Assembly (NCBI RefSeq): GCF_000466385.1
Contig: NZ_KE952784.1
Location: 1-35,271, forward strand
Direction of reading: 5' to 3'
DNA: 35,271 nt
From: Aneurinibacillus aneurinilyticus ATCC 12856
Lineage (GTDB): Bacteria > Bacillota > Bacilli > Aneurinibacillales > Aneurinibacillaceae
Shown here: piece after piece, positions 16,807 to 26,200 of the stretch
How the letters are laid out: the number at the start of each line of letters is the position of its first letter
How positions within the stretch are numbered: position 1 is the first letter of the stretch
Position numbers and translations under genes: made by a program
The notes under the pieces: model-generated
Databases searched by the model: none
What the model saw: the letters and a program-made list of their open reading frames with translations, nothing else
Told to the model about the DNA's origin: nothing

Positions 16807-16835
16807 GTTTATTCCCCCCCCTTCTAGGCAATAAT
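16807..16835 (+). promoter_or_regulatory. SigF/SigG-type forespore promoter of lonB
   Basis: GTTTA (16807-16811), a 15-base spacer and GGCAATAAT (16827-16835) fit the SigF pattern (GYWTA, about 15-16 bases, GGnnAnAnT). It lies 57 bases before the lonB start and just after the clpX terminator. lonB is SigF-dependent in B. subtilis. The spacer contains a run of eight C. Confidence 0.6.
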
Positions 16836-16891
16836 ACACCTAGAAAACACGAGGTGCTGGCTTCTGGCATTCCGCACAACAGGAGGGAAAT

Positions 16892-18586
16892 ATGAACTGG
16901 ACACTACTACTTACGCTGATTCAAGTTTTCTTTGCCGTAATTATCGGCATGTATTTCATGAGTTTGTTGAAAAATCAACGTAGCAGCCGCACGTATGTAG
17001 ATCGTGAATCTCGCAAGGAAATGGAACAACTACGCAAGATGAGATCGGTTTCCTTATCTGAACCGCTTTCAGAGAAAACCCGGCCGGCTACGCTTGATGA
17101 TATTGTCGGACAAGAGGATGGGATTCGTGCCTTGCGTGCGGCATTATGCGGTCCGAATCCACAACATGTTATCGTGTATGGTCCTCCGGGAGTCGGTAAA
17201 ACGGCCGCAGCTCGCGTGATTTTAGAGGAAGCAAAGAAACAATCAGCCTCTCCGTTCAATGAGAATGCGCTATTTACTGAGATTGATGCCACCACTGCAC
17301 GATTTGATGAGCGAGGTATCGCCGACCCGCTTATTGGCTCAGTGCACGATCCAATTTATCAGGGAGCAGGCGCTATGGGACAGGCTGGCATACCGCAGCC
17401 AAAACCGGGAGCGGTTACAAAAGCACATGGTGGTATTTTGTTTATTGATGAGATTGGAGAGCTGCATCCGATTCAGTTAAATAAACTGCTTAAAGTGCTT
17501 GAAGATCGTAAAGTATTTCTTGAAAGTGCCTACTACAGCGAGGAAAATCAGCAAATACCTAAGCATATCCATGATATTTTCCAGAATGGATTGCCGGCTG
17601 ATTTTCGTCTTGTCGGAGCGACTACCCGTACACCGGATGAATTACCGCCTGCCATCCGTTCGCGGTGTCTTGAAATATTTTTCCGTTCGCTTGTTCCATC
17701 TGAAGTATATAAAATTGCTATGAACGCTGTAGAGAAAATGAAAATGGAAGTCGAAGAAAACGCTGTTGAATTCCTGACTCGATATGCAACAAACGGACGG
17801 GAAGCGGTAAATATGATACAAATTGCTGCTGGAATTGCCATTACCGAACAGCGCAATAAGATTGTTCGCTCTGATATTGAATGGGTTGTTAACAGCAGCC
17901 AGAAGTCGCCACGTCCGGATAAAAAGGTACTAGGCGGTACGTTCGTTGGTTTGGTGAACGGGCTTGCGATCTACGGACCAAATATGGGAGCTTTGCTTGA
18001 AATTGAGGTGACGGCAGCTAAAGTACCTGAGCCGGGTACGGGAACAATTACGATTACAGGGGTTGTTGATGAGGAAGAGATGGGCGGCAAAGGAAGAACG
18101 CTGCGCCGCAAATCCATGGCTCGTGGTTCGCTTGAAAATGTACTGACGGTACTACGCTTACAAGGTGTTAATACGCTGGATTATACACTACATGTTAACT
18201 TTCCCGGAGGTATCCCTATTGATGGTCCATCAGCAGGAATTGCTATGGCGACGGCCATTTATTCAGCCATTACAAATCAGCCTATAGACAACCATGTGGC
18301 TATGACTGGCGAGTTGAGCATCCATGGCACGGTTAAGCCAATTGGCGGGGCAGTGGCCAAAGTGGAAGCAGCACGTTTTGCCGGTGTGAAAAAAGTGCTG
18401 ATTCCGAAGGATAATTGGCAGGATATTTTCAAAAATATGGAAGGGGTTCAGGTTATCGCTGTCGAGCATTTGGATGAAGTACTCAAGCATGCTATCGTTT
18501 TGCAACCGGAAGAGCAAGTTCAGCCGCTTGAAACTGCTTTACGCCAAGCAACCGAAATATTAAACCCGTCTCCTACCTCCATTTAG
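16892..18586 (+). CDS. lonB: Membrane-anchored Lon-like protease LonB (sporulation)
   Basis: A 564-residue protease (B. subtilis LonB 552). An N-terminal membrane helix (about 4-26) replaces the Lon substrate-binding domain, followed by an AAA+ module (Walker A GPPGVGKT, 97-104; Walker B ILFIDEIGELH) and a C-terminal Lon peptidase domain with the Ser-Lys dyad Ser447 (GPSAGIAMA) and Lys490 (GGAVAKVEAA). In B. subtilis it is made in the forespore under SigF and sits at the forespore membrane. AGGAGGG lies just upstream of ATG 16892. It is followed by lonA as in B. subtilis, with no clear terminator between. Confidence 0.95.
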   Translation: MNWTLLLTLIQVFFAVIIGMYFMSLLKNQRSSRTYVDRESRKEMEQLRKMRSVSLSEPLSEKTRPATLDDIVGQEDGIRALRAALCGPNPQHVIVYGPPGVGKTAAARVILEEAKKQSASPFNENALFTEIDATTARFDERGIADPLIGSVHDPIYQGAGAMGQAGIPQPKPGAVTKAHGGILFIDEIGELHPIQLNKLLKVLEDRKVFLESAYYSEENQQIPKHIHDIFQNGLPADFRLVGATTRTPDELPPAIRSRCLEIFFRSLVPSEVYKIAMNAVEKMKMEVEENAVEFLTRYATNGREAVNMIQIAAGIAITEQRNKIVRSDIEWVVNSSQKSPRPDKKVLGGTFVGLVNGLAIYGPNMGALLEIEVTAAKVPEPGTGTITITGVVDEEEMGGKGRTLRRKSMARGSLENVLTVLRLQGVNTLDYTLHVNFPGGIPIDGPSAGIAMATAIYSAITNQPIDNHVAMTGELSIHGTVKPIGGAVAKVEAARFAGVKKVLIPKDNWQDIFKNMEGVQVIAVEHLDEVLKHAIVLQPEEQVQPLETALRQATEILNPSPTSI

Positions 18587-18612
18587 CTAAAAAAGCTTTC
18601 CGTTACTGAGGG

Positions 18613-18642
18613 TTAGACAATGAACAGTAGTTAAGCTAAAAT
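18613..18642 (+). promoter_or_regulatory. Probable SigA promoter of lonA
   Basis: TTAGAC (18613-18618), an 18-base spacer and TAAAAT (18637-18642), about 70 bases before the lonA start. Both hexamers deviate by one or two bases from consensus. No CIRCE element or CtsR repeat was seen. Confidence 0.45.
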
Positions 18643-18712
18643 GAAATGAAGACAACCTTGTATTTGATACATTTTTCAACAATACGAATACAGGGGCTTG
18701 GAGGTAGAAAAG

Positions 18713-21043
18713 ATGGGAACAACCGAAAAAGAGAGACAGATCCCTCTTCTCCCGTTGCGAGGATTGCTGGTGTTTCCGGGCATGGTTCTACATCTGGATG
18801 TAGGGCGTGCCAAGTCGGTAAAAGCACTGGAAAAGGCAATGGTGGACGATAACCTCATTCTCCTGTCCACACAGGAAGAAGTGCATATTGAGGAACCGGA
18901 GAAGGAGCAAATCTTCATCATCGGCACCGTGGCTAAAGTAAAGCAAATGCTTAAATTGCCGAACGGAACGATTCGCGTACTTGTAGAGGGGGTCAACAGA
19001 GCAAGAATAGAAGACTACCTTCAGGAGGATGAGTATTTTGAAGTCCAGATTTCTTTCCTGGACGAAGAACAGCAGCTCACTCCCGAAATCGAAGCGCTTA
19101 TGCGCACTGTACTTGCTAATTTTGAGCAGTACATTAATTTGTCTAAGAAGATTATTCCGGAGACATTTGCCTCTGTTTCTGATATTACCGAGCCAGGTAG
19201 ACTGGCGGATATTATCACTTCTCACCTTCCGCTCAAAATTCGGGACAAGCAGGATATTCTCGAAACCATTCCTGTGAAAGATCGTCTCGAAAAGCTTCTT
19301 GGCATTTTGAATAATGAGCGCGAAGTACTGGAGCTGGAACGAAAAATTGGTCAGCGCGTAAAAAAGCAGATGGAAAAGACGCAAAAGGAGTATTATTTGC
19401 GTGAACAAATGAAAGCCATCCAGAAAGAACTGGGCGATAAAGAAGGTCGCGCAGGTGAAGTAGAGGAACTGCGCAGAAAGCTGGCGGAAGTCAATCCTCC
19501 TGACAATATCGTCGAGAAGGTAGAGCGTGAGCTTGAGCGTCTAGAGAAAACTCCGCCGACAAGCGCTGAAGGCAATGTGATTCGTACGTACATTGATTGG
19601 TTAATCGCACTGCCTTGGACCCAGAGAACAGAAGATAACCTCGACTTGAATAACGCGGAGAAAGTGCTGGATGAAGACCATTTCGGCCTTGAGAAGGCAA
19701 AGGAGCGAGTGCTTGAATATTTGGCAGTCCAGAAATTGGTTAATAAGCTCAAAGGACCGATTCTCTGCCTGGTAGGACCGCCAGGTGTCGGAAAAACGTC
19801 GTTGGCCCGTTCAGTTGCGCGTGCCTTGAACCGTGAGTTTGTTCGCGTTTCCCTCGGTGGTGTGCGTGATGAAGCGGAAATTCGTGGTCACCGCCGTACG
19901 TATGTCGGTGCAATGCCGGGGCGTATTATCCAGGGCATTAAGACGGCAGGCACTGTAAATCCGGTTTTCCTTCTGGACGAGATCGATAAGATGTCGATGG
20001 ACTTTAGAGGAGATCCGGGAGCTGCACTGCTTGAAGTGTTGGATCCGAACCAAAATGATACGTTTAGTGATCACTATATTGAGGAGCCGTACGATTTGTC
20101 TTCCGTTATGTTCATTACAACGGCCAATGCGGTGCATACAATTCCTCGTCCGTTGCTTGACCGGATGGAAATGCTATATATTCCGGGCTATACGGAGATT
20201 GAAAAGCTAAAAATTTGTCAAGATTATTTACTTCCTAAACAGATGAAGGAGCATGGCCTGGGCCGCGATAGACTTCAAGTGCAAGAAGAGGCGCTGCTGA
20301 AAGTGGTTCGACAGTATACACGTGAAGCGGGTGTTCGTAACTTAAACCGAATGATGGAGACGATTTGCCGTAAGGCAGCACGGACCATTGTAGCGGGCAC
20401 GAAAAAGCGTGTTGTTGTCACAGTTAAAACGCTTGAAGACATGCTCGGCAAGCCAAAGTTCCGTTATGGTATGGCGGAAGCCGAAGATCAGGTAGGCGCA
20501 GTAACAGGACTTGCCTGGACGGAAGCAGGCGGTGATACGTTGACCATCGAAGTATCTGTCGTGCCGGGGAAAGGAAAGCTTACCTTAACCGGAAAGCTTG
20601 GTGACGTAATGAAGGAATCCGCACAGGCGGCATTTAGCTATATCCGCTCTCGTTCGAAGGAACTCGATATTGATCCGGACTTTCACGAGAAATCTGATAT
20701 TCACATTCATGTACCGGAAGGAGCTATTCCAAAAGATGGTCCATCGGCCGGTATTACGATGGCGACAGCCCTTGTATCTGCACTGACAGGGGTGCCTGTA
20801 TCACGAGAGGTGGGCATGACAGGAGAGATTACATTACGGGGACGCGTCCTGCCTATTGGTGGATTGAAGGAGAAGGCGTTGGCGGCACACCGTGCCGGTC
20901 TAAGAACAATCATTATGCCAAAAGAAAATGAAAAAGACATTGAAGAGATTCCGGAAAGCGTGCGTAACGATCTGAAATTCATTCCAGTCGAACATCTTGA
21001 TCAAGTGTTAAGAGTCGCGTTAATGAAGGTGGCCAGAGCATGA
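18713..21043 (+). CDS. lonA: ATP-dependent protease LonA
   Basis: A 776-residue classical Lon protease (B. subtilis LonA 774) that degrades damaged and regulatory proteins. Domains in order: N-terminal substrate-binding domain beginning [18 protein letters not shown] (about 10-200), helical linker, AAA+ domain with [12 protein letters not shown] and FLLDEIDKM, then the peptidase domain with catalytic Ser678 (GPSAGITMA) and Lys721 (GGLKEKAL), 43 residues apart as in E. coli Lon. ATG 18713 is chosen because GGAGG lies 8 bases upstream; an in-frame TTG five codons earlier overlaps that site. It overlaps ysxC by 4 bases (ATGA). Confidence 0.97.
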   Translation: MGTTEKERQIPLLPLRGLLVFPGMVLHLDVGRAKSVKALEKAMVDDNLILLSTQEEVHIEEPEKEQIFIIGTVAKVKQMLKLPNGTIRVLVEGVNRARIEDYLQEDEYFEVQISFLDEEQQLTPEIEALMRTVLANFEQYINLSKKIIPETFASVSDITEPGRLADIITSHLPLKIRDKQDILETIPVKDRLEKLLGILNNEREVLELERKIGQRVKKQMEKTQKEYYLREQMKAIQKELGDKEGRAGEVEELRRKLAEVNPPDNIVEKVERELERLEKTPPTSAEGNVIRTYIDWLIALPWTQRTEDNLDLNNAEKVLDEDHFGLEKAKERVLEYLAVQKLVNKLKGPILCLVGPPGVGKTSLARSVARALNREFVRVSLGGVRDEAEIRGHRRTYVGAMPGRIIQGIKTAGTVNPVFLLDEIDKMSMDFRGDPGAALLEVLDPNQNDTFSDHYIEEPYDLSSVMFITTANAVHTIPRPLLDRMEMLYIPGYTEIEKLKICQDYLLPKQMKEHGLGRDRLQVQEEALLKVVRQYTREAGVRNLNRMMETICRKAARTIVAGTKKRVVVTVKTLEDMLGKPKFRYGMAEAEDQVGAVTGLAWTEAGGDTLTIEVSVVPGKGKLTLTGKLGDVMKESAQAAFSYIRSRSKELDIDPDFHEKSDIHIHVPEGAIPKDGPSAGITMATALVSALTGVPVSREVGMTGEITLRGRVLPIGGLKEKALAAHRAGLRTIIMPKENEKDIEEIPESVRNDLKFIPVEHLDQVLRVALMKVARA

Positions 21044-21678
21044 AAGTAACACAGGCTGAATTCATAATTAGCGCGGTTTCCCCTAAGCAATACCCGGACG
21101 CTTCCCTGCCAGAGCTTGCTCTGGCAGGGCGTTCTAATGTAGGCAAATCCTCATTTATTAATAAGATGATTAACCGGAAGAACCTGGCGCGAACGTCTTC
21201 CAAGCCGGGAAAAACACAGACGCTGAACTATTATCTAATTAATAAAGAGATGTATTTTGTCGATTTGCCGGGTTACGGATATGCCAAAGTGTCTAAAACG
21301 GAAAAGGAAAAATGGGGTCCGATGATGGAGGAATATCTTCAGACCAGAAAGCCTTTGAAAGCTGTTATCCAGGTGGTAGACATTCGGCATACACCTACGA
21401 AAGATGATAAAGGAATGTTTGAGTACTTAAAGCATTATGGTATTCCGATTATTGTTGTAGCAACAAAGACGGATAAAATTCCACGCGGTAAGTGGCAAAA
21501 GCACGCAAAGGAAGTTCGCACGACGCTAGGTATGGAGAAAAATGACCCGCTTGTGCTTTTCTCGGCTGAGACAGGGCAGGGGAAGGATGAAGCATGGTCT
21601 GTCATTTGGCAGAAGATAAAAGAGGCTAATGAAGAAAGTAGCGAGTCACCGGCGTCCATACAAGAAAGCGAATCCTGA
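21040..21678 (+). CDS. ysxC: Ribosome-biogenesis GTPase YsxC/EngB
   Basis: A 212-residue TRAFAC-class GTPase needed for late assembly of the 50S ribosomal subunit; essential in B. subtilis. G motifs: G1 [10 protein letters not shown] (30-39), G2 around [13 protein letters not shown]3 [10 protein letters not shown]4 ATKTDK and G5 FSAETGQG. A short acidic C-terminal tail follows the domain. The start overlaps the lonA stop by 4 bases, so the genes are coupled. The lonA-ysxC pairing is the same as in B. subtilis, but here a terminator follows and hemA lies about 7 kb further on. Confidence 0.95.
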   Translation: MKVTQAEFIISAVSPKQYPDASLPELALAGRSNVGKSSFINKMINRKNLARTSSKPGKTQTLNYYLINKEMYFVDLPGYGYAKVSKTEKEKWGPMMEEYLQTRKPLKAVIQVVDIRHTPTKDDKGMFEYLKHYGIPIIVVATKTDKIPRGKWQKHAKEVRTTLGMEKNDPLVLFSAETGQGKDEAWSVIWQKIKEANEESSESPASIQESES

Positions 21679-21683
21679 ATGTG

Positions 21684-21717
21684 AAAGAGGCATCCGTCTA
21701 GTAGGCGGGTGCCTCTT
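21684..21717 (+). terminator. Terminator between convergent ysxC and EamA gene
   Basis: AAAGAGGCA pairs with TGCCTCTTT, and the stem continues through one T-G pair and CCG/CGG to an 8-base loop. The arms are A-rich and T-rich, so it may work for both converging transcripts. Confidence 0.65.
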
Positions 21718-21755
21718 TCCTTGAAATATTCGATTTTATAAGAAGAAAAGTGAGT

Positions 21756-22676
21756 CTAGAAGGATGTTTTTCGTTTTTTTATCCAGGCTGTAATTTGTTC
21801 TGCCTGTAATTCTGCAAGGATCATGCCGATAAAGATGAATAAGCAGCCCATAAGTGCGCGTCCGCCAAGAATTTCATCGTTGAATATGTATGCGGTTATA
21901 GCAGCAAATACTGGCTCCATCGCAAAAATTAGTGCTACACGCGTCGCAGTTGTAAATCGTTGACACTCTGTCTGGGCAAGGAAGGCCAGAGCAGTTGCTG
22001 GTATGGCCGTAACTAAAAGTGCCCAGTATACAGTTGGCAGTGTAAGTGTGCTCCATGTCAGCGTCGCTTTCCAGTCTTCGAAAAAGAAGGCTGATCCTGC
22101 GCTTAATATGGCTACAGTAAGAATTTGCACGAATGCCAATGCCAGAGAAGGAAAGTGCGGTGCAAAACGTCCTGTAAAGATAATTTGCAGTGCGAATGAA
22201 ATCGCACATAAAAATACGAGTAAATCTCCTTGATTTACATTGAGAGCATCACCCAAAGTTAGGAAATATAAGCCAACTGCGGCAAGCGATACACCTATTA
22301 CGGCCGGTAGCTTCAGCTTTTGTTTTAGAATAAGCAGACTGAATAAAGGGACGAGCACGACTGATAATCCGGTAATAAAACCGGCTTTAGATGAAGTAGT
22401 GTAGAGCAAGCCGATGGTTTGGAATGCGTAGCCGGCAAATAACAAAACGCCTAAGATGATACCAGACCATATAAGTTTTCTACTCATTTGCTGAAGCTGT
22501 GGTCGATAGAACAGCATGAGAAATAAAAGTAAAAACACTGATGCAAGCAAAAAGCGTATTCCGTTGAATGTCAAAGGAGGAAGAGAGGCAACCGCATTCT
22601 GTACAATAACAAAAGTCGCTCCCCATACAAATGCGACCAGTAATAAAATTCCGTCTGCCATCATAGACTTTTTCAA
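21756..22676 (-). CDS. EamA/DMT-family transporter
   Basis: About 306 residues with ten predicted transmembrane helices in two EamA repeats: one beginning ILLLVAFVWGATFVIVQNAV, the other near the middle (GDLLVFLCAISFALQIIFTG). It ends with a short basic cytoplasmic tail (WIKKRKTSF). The drug/metabolite transporter superfamily exports small metabolites or amino acids; the substrate cannot be read from sequence. Start choice is uncertain: TTG 22676 has AGAAGG 10 bases upstream, while an ATG at 22664 lacks a site and the longer frame begins at 22700. It is alone on the minus strand, with a promoter and symmetric site upstream. Confidence 0.88.
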   Translation of the reverse strand: MKKSMMADGILLLVAFVWGATFVIVQNAVASLPPLTFNGIRFLLASVFLLLFLMLFYRPQLQQMSRKLIWSGIILGVLLFAGYAFQTIGLLYTTSSKAGFITGLSVVLVPLFSLLILKQKLKLPAVIGVSLAAVGLYFLTLGDALNVNQGDLLVFLCAISFALQIIFTGRFAPHFPSLALAFVQILTVAILSAGSAFFFEDWKATLTWSTLTLPTVYWALLVTAIPATALAFLAQTECQRFTTATRVALIFAMEPVFAAITAYIFNDEILGGRALMGCLFIFIGMILAELQAEQITAWIKKRKTSF

Positions 22677-22701
22677 TTCATTCACACCTTCTATATACAA
22701 A

Positions 22702-22737
22702 TAATCTTTATTATAGCGAAAGATTAAATAAAGTAAA
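22702..22737 (-). promoter_or_regulatory. Promoter of the EamA gene with an overlapping inverted repeat
   Basis: On the minus strand TTTACT (22732-22737), a 16-base spacer and TATAAT (22710-22715). A perfect 8-base inverted repeat TAATCTTT / AAAGATTA (22702-22709 and 22719-22726) brackets the -10, so a bound dimer would block polymerase. This looks like an operator; the regulator is not recognisable here. Confidence 0.5.
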
Positions 22738-22842
22738 TAGATAAAATCTTCTGTTATTTATGGAGCAGGGAAGGTTTAGCATAAGGGATGGAGAATTATG
22801 TTAATAAAGTAAAACTTCCATCATCGTAGGGGGGGAATGCTG

Positions 22843-24462
22843 ATGGAGAAGCTGTTACGCTCACGCAGTGCTAGATCCGGTCTTGCTAAGGTGCAGCATG
22901 TCGCCAAAAAAATGGAACATATTCTTCAAAAGTCCGATTCATTTGAGCATTGTGCTGAAGAAATAAGAAGAATGATGGATGAAGAATTGAACGATGATGA
23001 GTATTTTGTTCTTGTTGATGAAAAAGGTCTTGGTTTGCTGCATACGAACCGATTACGGGAAGGTACGTTGTTCAATGATAAGGTTGGAGAGAAGGCGGCA
23101 ACTACAGATGTACCGCTTCTACAATTGTACGAGCGTAATACAGGTGAGGTGCTAATAGACGCTTCCTGCCTAGTGATTAAGCTAGAAAGCGGACAGCGAT
23201 ACAATTTGCGGATGGGCCGTTTGATGCATCGGCCATTTCTTACACCGGCTGTTTTTGGATTGGGAATCTTTCCTTCCCTTATCGGTGCCGTTGCCGGGCT
23301 TATTATGGGAGCAAGCGCACCGGGTTTTTACTTGAGTGTAGCGCTGTCACTGCTTATCGGTATCGGGGGCGCTACGGTCTTTTATTATCAGCTTCAGAGC
23401 CGTCTAAAAGACTGGTATCGGGTAACCCGAAGCATTTCTGCCGGCAATCTAACAGTAGCCGCTTCAAGTCATGGAAGGAACCAATTTGCTCAAATGGGTT
23501 ATGAACTAAACAAAATTGTGATCGGTACCCGTGACATCATTCGCGAACTCGCTGCTTCTGCCGAAGTGACACAGGAAGTTAGCGGTCATCAGGCTAACGA
23601 ATCGCGACAGTTAGCGGAAACATTTGAACAAATGTCAGGAATGATGCAAACTTTCCGTGAAGGCACGGAAGGACAGCTTGCGTCTCTTGAAGAGCTTAGG
23701 GCGATGATGAGCCAAATGATGAGTGAAGTGCGCAGGATGCAAGAGCATATGGATAGCGCACGTCGCCTTTCTGCACAGGTGACGGAGATTTCCAGGCGTG
23801 GAGCAGCGGCGGTGGAAGATTCAGAATATCAGATGAAACAAATTGAATCTGCGGTGGAAAAGTCGGTCTATACCATTTCCCAAGTGTCAAAGAGCACCGA
23901 AGAGATTACAAATAAGGTATCGGCGATCACCCATATTGCCCGGCAGACGAATATGCTCGCATTGAATGCATCTATCGAAGCCGCACGTGCGGGGGAGAGT
24001 GGAAAAGGATTTGTGGTGGTAGCGGGTGAAGTCCGCAAACTGGCTGAAAGTACTTCGGCATTTGCTGAAGACATTCTGCAAACGCTAGAAAATACCCGAA
24101 ACCAGGCTACGCAGGCTGCAGAGAAGGCGATCATGAGTGTAGGAGCGATTGAGAAAGGCATGCAGGTTGGGCAAATAGCAGGGGAAGCTATCCAAGAGAT
24201 GAGCGGCGCTGCTGAACGAACGAGACATCAGGTAGCATCCAATTATGAATTGGCTAATCAGGTAATAACGGATATTGTGGAGATTGAAAAAATTATCGAG
24301 GGCCTTACAGACATTGCGGAACAGTTTAGCAGCTCCATGGCACGTGGTGCAGTAGCTATGGATGAAAAGGTAGTCGGCATTCAACAGTTGGCGGAAGACG
24401 CGGAGTTATTATCTGCACAGTCTCAATCTTTGCATAAGGTTGTCAAACGTTTTGCTATTTAG
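22843..24462 (+). CDS. Methyl-accepting chemotaxis protein with an N-terminal cytoplasmic sensor region
   Basis: A 539-residue receptor. The first 130 residues are hydrophilic with no signal anchor and contain a Cache/PAS-like strand pattern ([19 protein letters not shown]). Two closely spaced membrane helices follow (about 134-156 and 162-182), then a HAMP-like segment ([14 protein letters not shown]) and a signalling domain with the conserved hairpin tip [18 protein letters not shown]. The input domain is therefore predicted to be cytoplasmic, with the two helices only anchoring the protein. ATG 22843 is preferred because AGGGGGGG lies about 8 bases upstream. It presumably signals through CheW/CheA; the ligand is unknown and no other chemotaxis gene is in the window. 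Confidence 0.9.
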   Translation: MEKLLRSRSARSGLAKVQHVAKKMEHILQKSDSFEHCAEEIRRMMDEELNDDEYFVLVDEKGLGLLHTNRLREGTLFNDKVGEKAATTDVPLLQLYERNTGEVLIDASCLVIKLESGQRYNLRMGRLMHRPFLTPAVFGLGIFPSLIGAVAGLIMGASAPGFYLSVALSLLIGIGGATVFYYQLQSRLKDWYRVTRSISAGNLTVAASSHGRNQFAQMGYELNKIVIGTRDIIRELAASAEVTQEVSGHQANESRQLAETFEQMSGMMQTFREGTEGQLASLEELRAMMSQMMSEVRRMQEHMDSARRLSAQVTEISRRGAAAVEDSEYQMKQIESAVEKSVYTISQVSKSTEEITNKVSAITHIARQTNMLALNASIEAARAGESGKGFVVVAGEVRKLAESTSAFAEDILQTLENTRNQATQAAEKAIMSVGAIEKGMQVGQIAGEAIQEMSGAAERTRHQVASNYELANQVITDIVEIEKIIEGLTDIAEQFSSSMARGAVAMDEKVVGIQQLAEDAELLSAQSQSLHKVVKRFAI

Positions 24463-24490
24463 TTTTTTGTAAGCGATTTCTATTTTCTGT

Positions 24491-24546
24491 TTCATGGAAA
24501 CACTTCATGAAAACTTTACAGAAATTCAATGTTTTTTTATTAAAAT
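24491..24546 (+). promoter_or_regulatory. PhoP-box-like repeats and -10 upstream of ppx
   Basis: Four TT-led hexamers, TTCATG (24491), TTCATG (24504), TTTACA (24515) and TTCAAT (24525), are spaced 13, 11 and 10 bases apart. They resemble the PhoP box of B. subtilis (repeats of TT-A/C/T-A-C/T-A about 11 bases apart). A -10-like TAAAAT (24541-24546) follows after 10 bases. One hexamer is a full match and the others are partial. Confidence 0.35.
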
Positions 24547-24589
24547 AGCCAATATAAACAACAAAACGATGTGACAGGGCTGATTACCA

Positions 24590-26119
24590 ATGGATAAATA
24601 TAGAGCAGTTATTGACATGGGCTCAAACTCTGTACGGCTGGTAATTTATTATGAAGCAGCTGAAGGAGCCTCCTATGAGGTCGATAACATAAAGAACACG
24701 ATTCGCCTAAATACATTTCTTAATGAACGTAATGAAATTGTCGAGCAGGGCATAGCAGAAGTAATAAGGGTTCTGACTCAATATCGACAACTTTGCGAGG
24801 CACGAGCCGTTTCATCCGTCACAGGTGTAGCGACGGCGACTGTACGCAAAGCAAGAAATAAAGAAGGATTCCTAAGACGAATCCGGGAAGTCACTGGTTT
24901 TTCATTTCGTGTACTTTCTGGAGAAGAAGAGGCATATTACGGCTATCTGGCTGTAGTGAATTCAATGTGTGTGACTGAAGGATTTACGATTGATATTGGT
25001 GGCGCCAGTTCGGAATTAGTAAGAGTTTCGGATCGAAGATTAATCGAGAGTCATAGCTTTCCTTTTGGTGCCGTAACGTTGACGCGACAGTTCTTTCAGG
25101 GAGAAATCCCAACTATGGAAGAGCTGGTAGCATTAGAAAAGTATATAACAGCTCAATTTACCTCCTACACCTGGTTGAGAGGGAAAGAGCTTCCGATTGT
25201 CGGCATGGGAGGGACAGTGCGCAATCTGGCAAAAATTCATCAAAAGATGATGCGCTACCCGTTTGCCAGTTTGCATCATTATGAAATGAAAAAATACCAG
25301 GTTGACGCCGTCTTTCATCATCTGAAAGACCTTTCTCCAATGCAGATGCAGGGGGTAGAAGGGTTGTCGAAAGAAAGAGCGGATATTGTTATCGCAGGTA
25401 TCGTTATTATTAAAGCTCTTTTGAGTTACATTGGAAGCGAGCGCTTTATTGTCAGTAATAAAGGATTGCGTGACGGCGTATATATGGAGTCACGCTTGAA
25501 GGCAAAATCCGGCGCACTTGTGAAAGATGTAATTGAAGAAGGAATTCGCGCTCTTATGATTCATTATAAAGTGAACGTGCTGCATGCGCAGCATGTAGAT
25601 TATTTGTGCTGTACACTGTTTGAACAATTGGCCACTGAAGGATTACATAGGTACGGTACAGAAGAAAGGCTCTTGCTAAGCATCGCTGCGCGTTTGCACG
25701 ACATCGGACGCACGATTAATCTTGGGGAATGGCAACAGCATACTTTTTATTTAATGGTTCATGTGCTTCTTCCAGGACTTACGCATAAGCAACGTCTTCT
25801 CGCAGCCCTAATCGCTTCGTATAAGGGATCGAAACGGATGCAGCAGCTAGCAGCTTCGTATGAATCGATGATAACAGAGGGCGAGCAGCAAATGGTAGAA
25901 CAGCTAGGGGCGCTCTTGCTAATAGGGCGGGCATTGGATCGGACGGAAAGCCAACAGGTGTCCGAAGTGATGCTTATGCGTACAAGCGACGCAATTATGA
26001 TGCATTGCAGGGGGAATATAGATGGGCGATCCTTGGAAGCGAAGACGCTGGAAGAACATAAAAAGAAATTTAAAAAACAGTTTGGGTTTCCGCTTCAGAT
26101 TGAGTGGATGAAACCATAA
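24590..26119 (+). CDS. ppx: Exopolyphosphatase (Ppx/GppA family)
   Basis: A 509-residue ASKHA-fold phosphatase that removes terminal phosphates from polyphosphate (and possibly pppGpp). Phosphate-binding motifs: AVIDMGSNSVRLVIY (N-terminus), FTIDIGGASSELVRV and VGMGGTVRNLAKI. The C-terminal part (about 310-500) is an HD-like helical domain including ARLHDIGRTI, the long form of the family. The ribosome-binding site is weak (AGGG about 12 bases before ATG 24590), which may keep its level low. It is followed 81 bases later by ppk, so both enzymes of polyphosphate turnover are co-located. Confidence 0.92.
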   Translation: MDKYRAVIDMGSNSVRLVIYYEAAEGASYEVDNIKNTIRLNTFLNERNEIVEQGIAEVIRVLTQYRQLCEARAVSSVTGVATATVRKARNKEGFLRRIREVTGFSFRVLSGEEEAYYGYLAVVNSMCVTEGFTIDIGGASSELVRVSDRRLIESHSFPFGAVTLTRQFFQGEIPTMEELVALEKYITAQFTSYTWLRGKELPIVGMGGTVRNLAKIHQKMMRYPFASLHHYEMKKYQVDAVFHHLKDLSPMQMQGVEGLSKERADIVIAGIVIIKALLSYIGSERFIVSNKGLRDGVYMESRLKAKSGALVKDVIEEGIRALMIHYKVNVLHAQHVDYLCCTLFEQLATEGLHRYGTEERLLLSIAARLHDIGRTINLGEWQQHTFYLMVHVLLPGLTHKQRLLAALIASYKGSKRMQQLAASYESMITEGEQQMVEQLGALLLIGRALDRTESQQVSEVMLMRTSDAIMMHCRGNIDGRSLEAKTLEEHKKKFKKQFGFPLQIEWMKP

Positions 26120-26200
26120 GGTGAAATTTCACTTTATAGAGGTATTACTGCCCGTTAAGGCGGGATAAATGATAAAAATTATGCTTGAAAGAGGGAAAGA

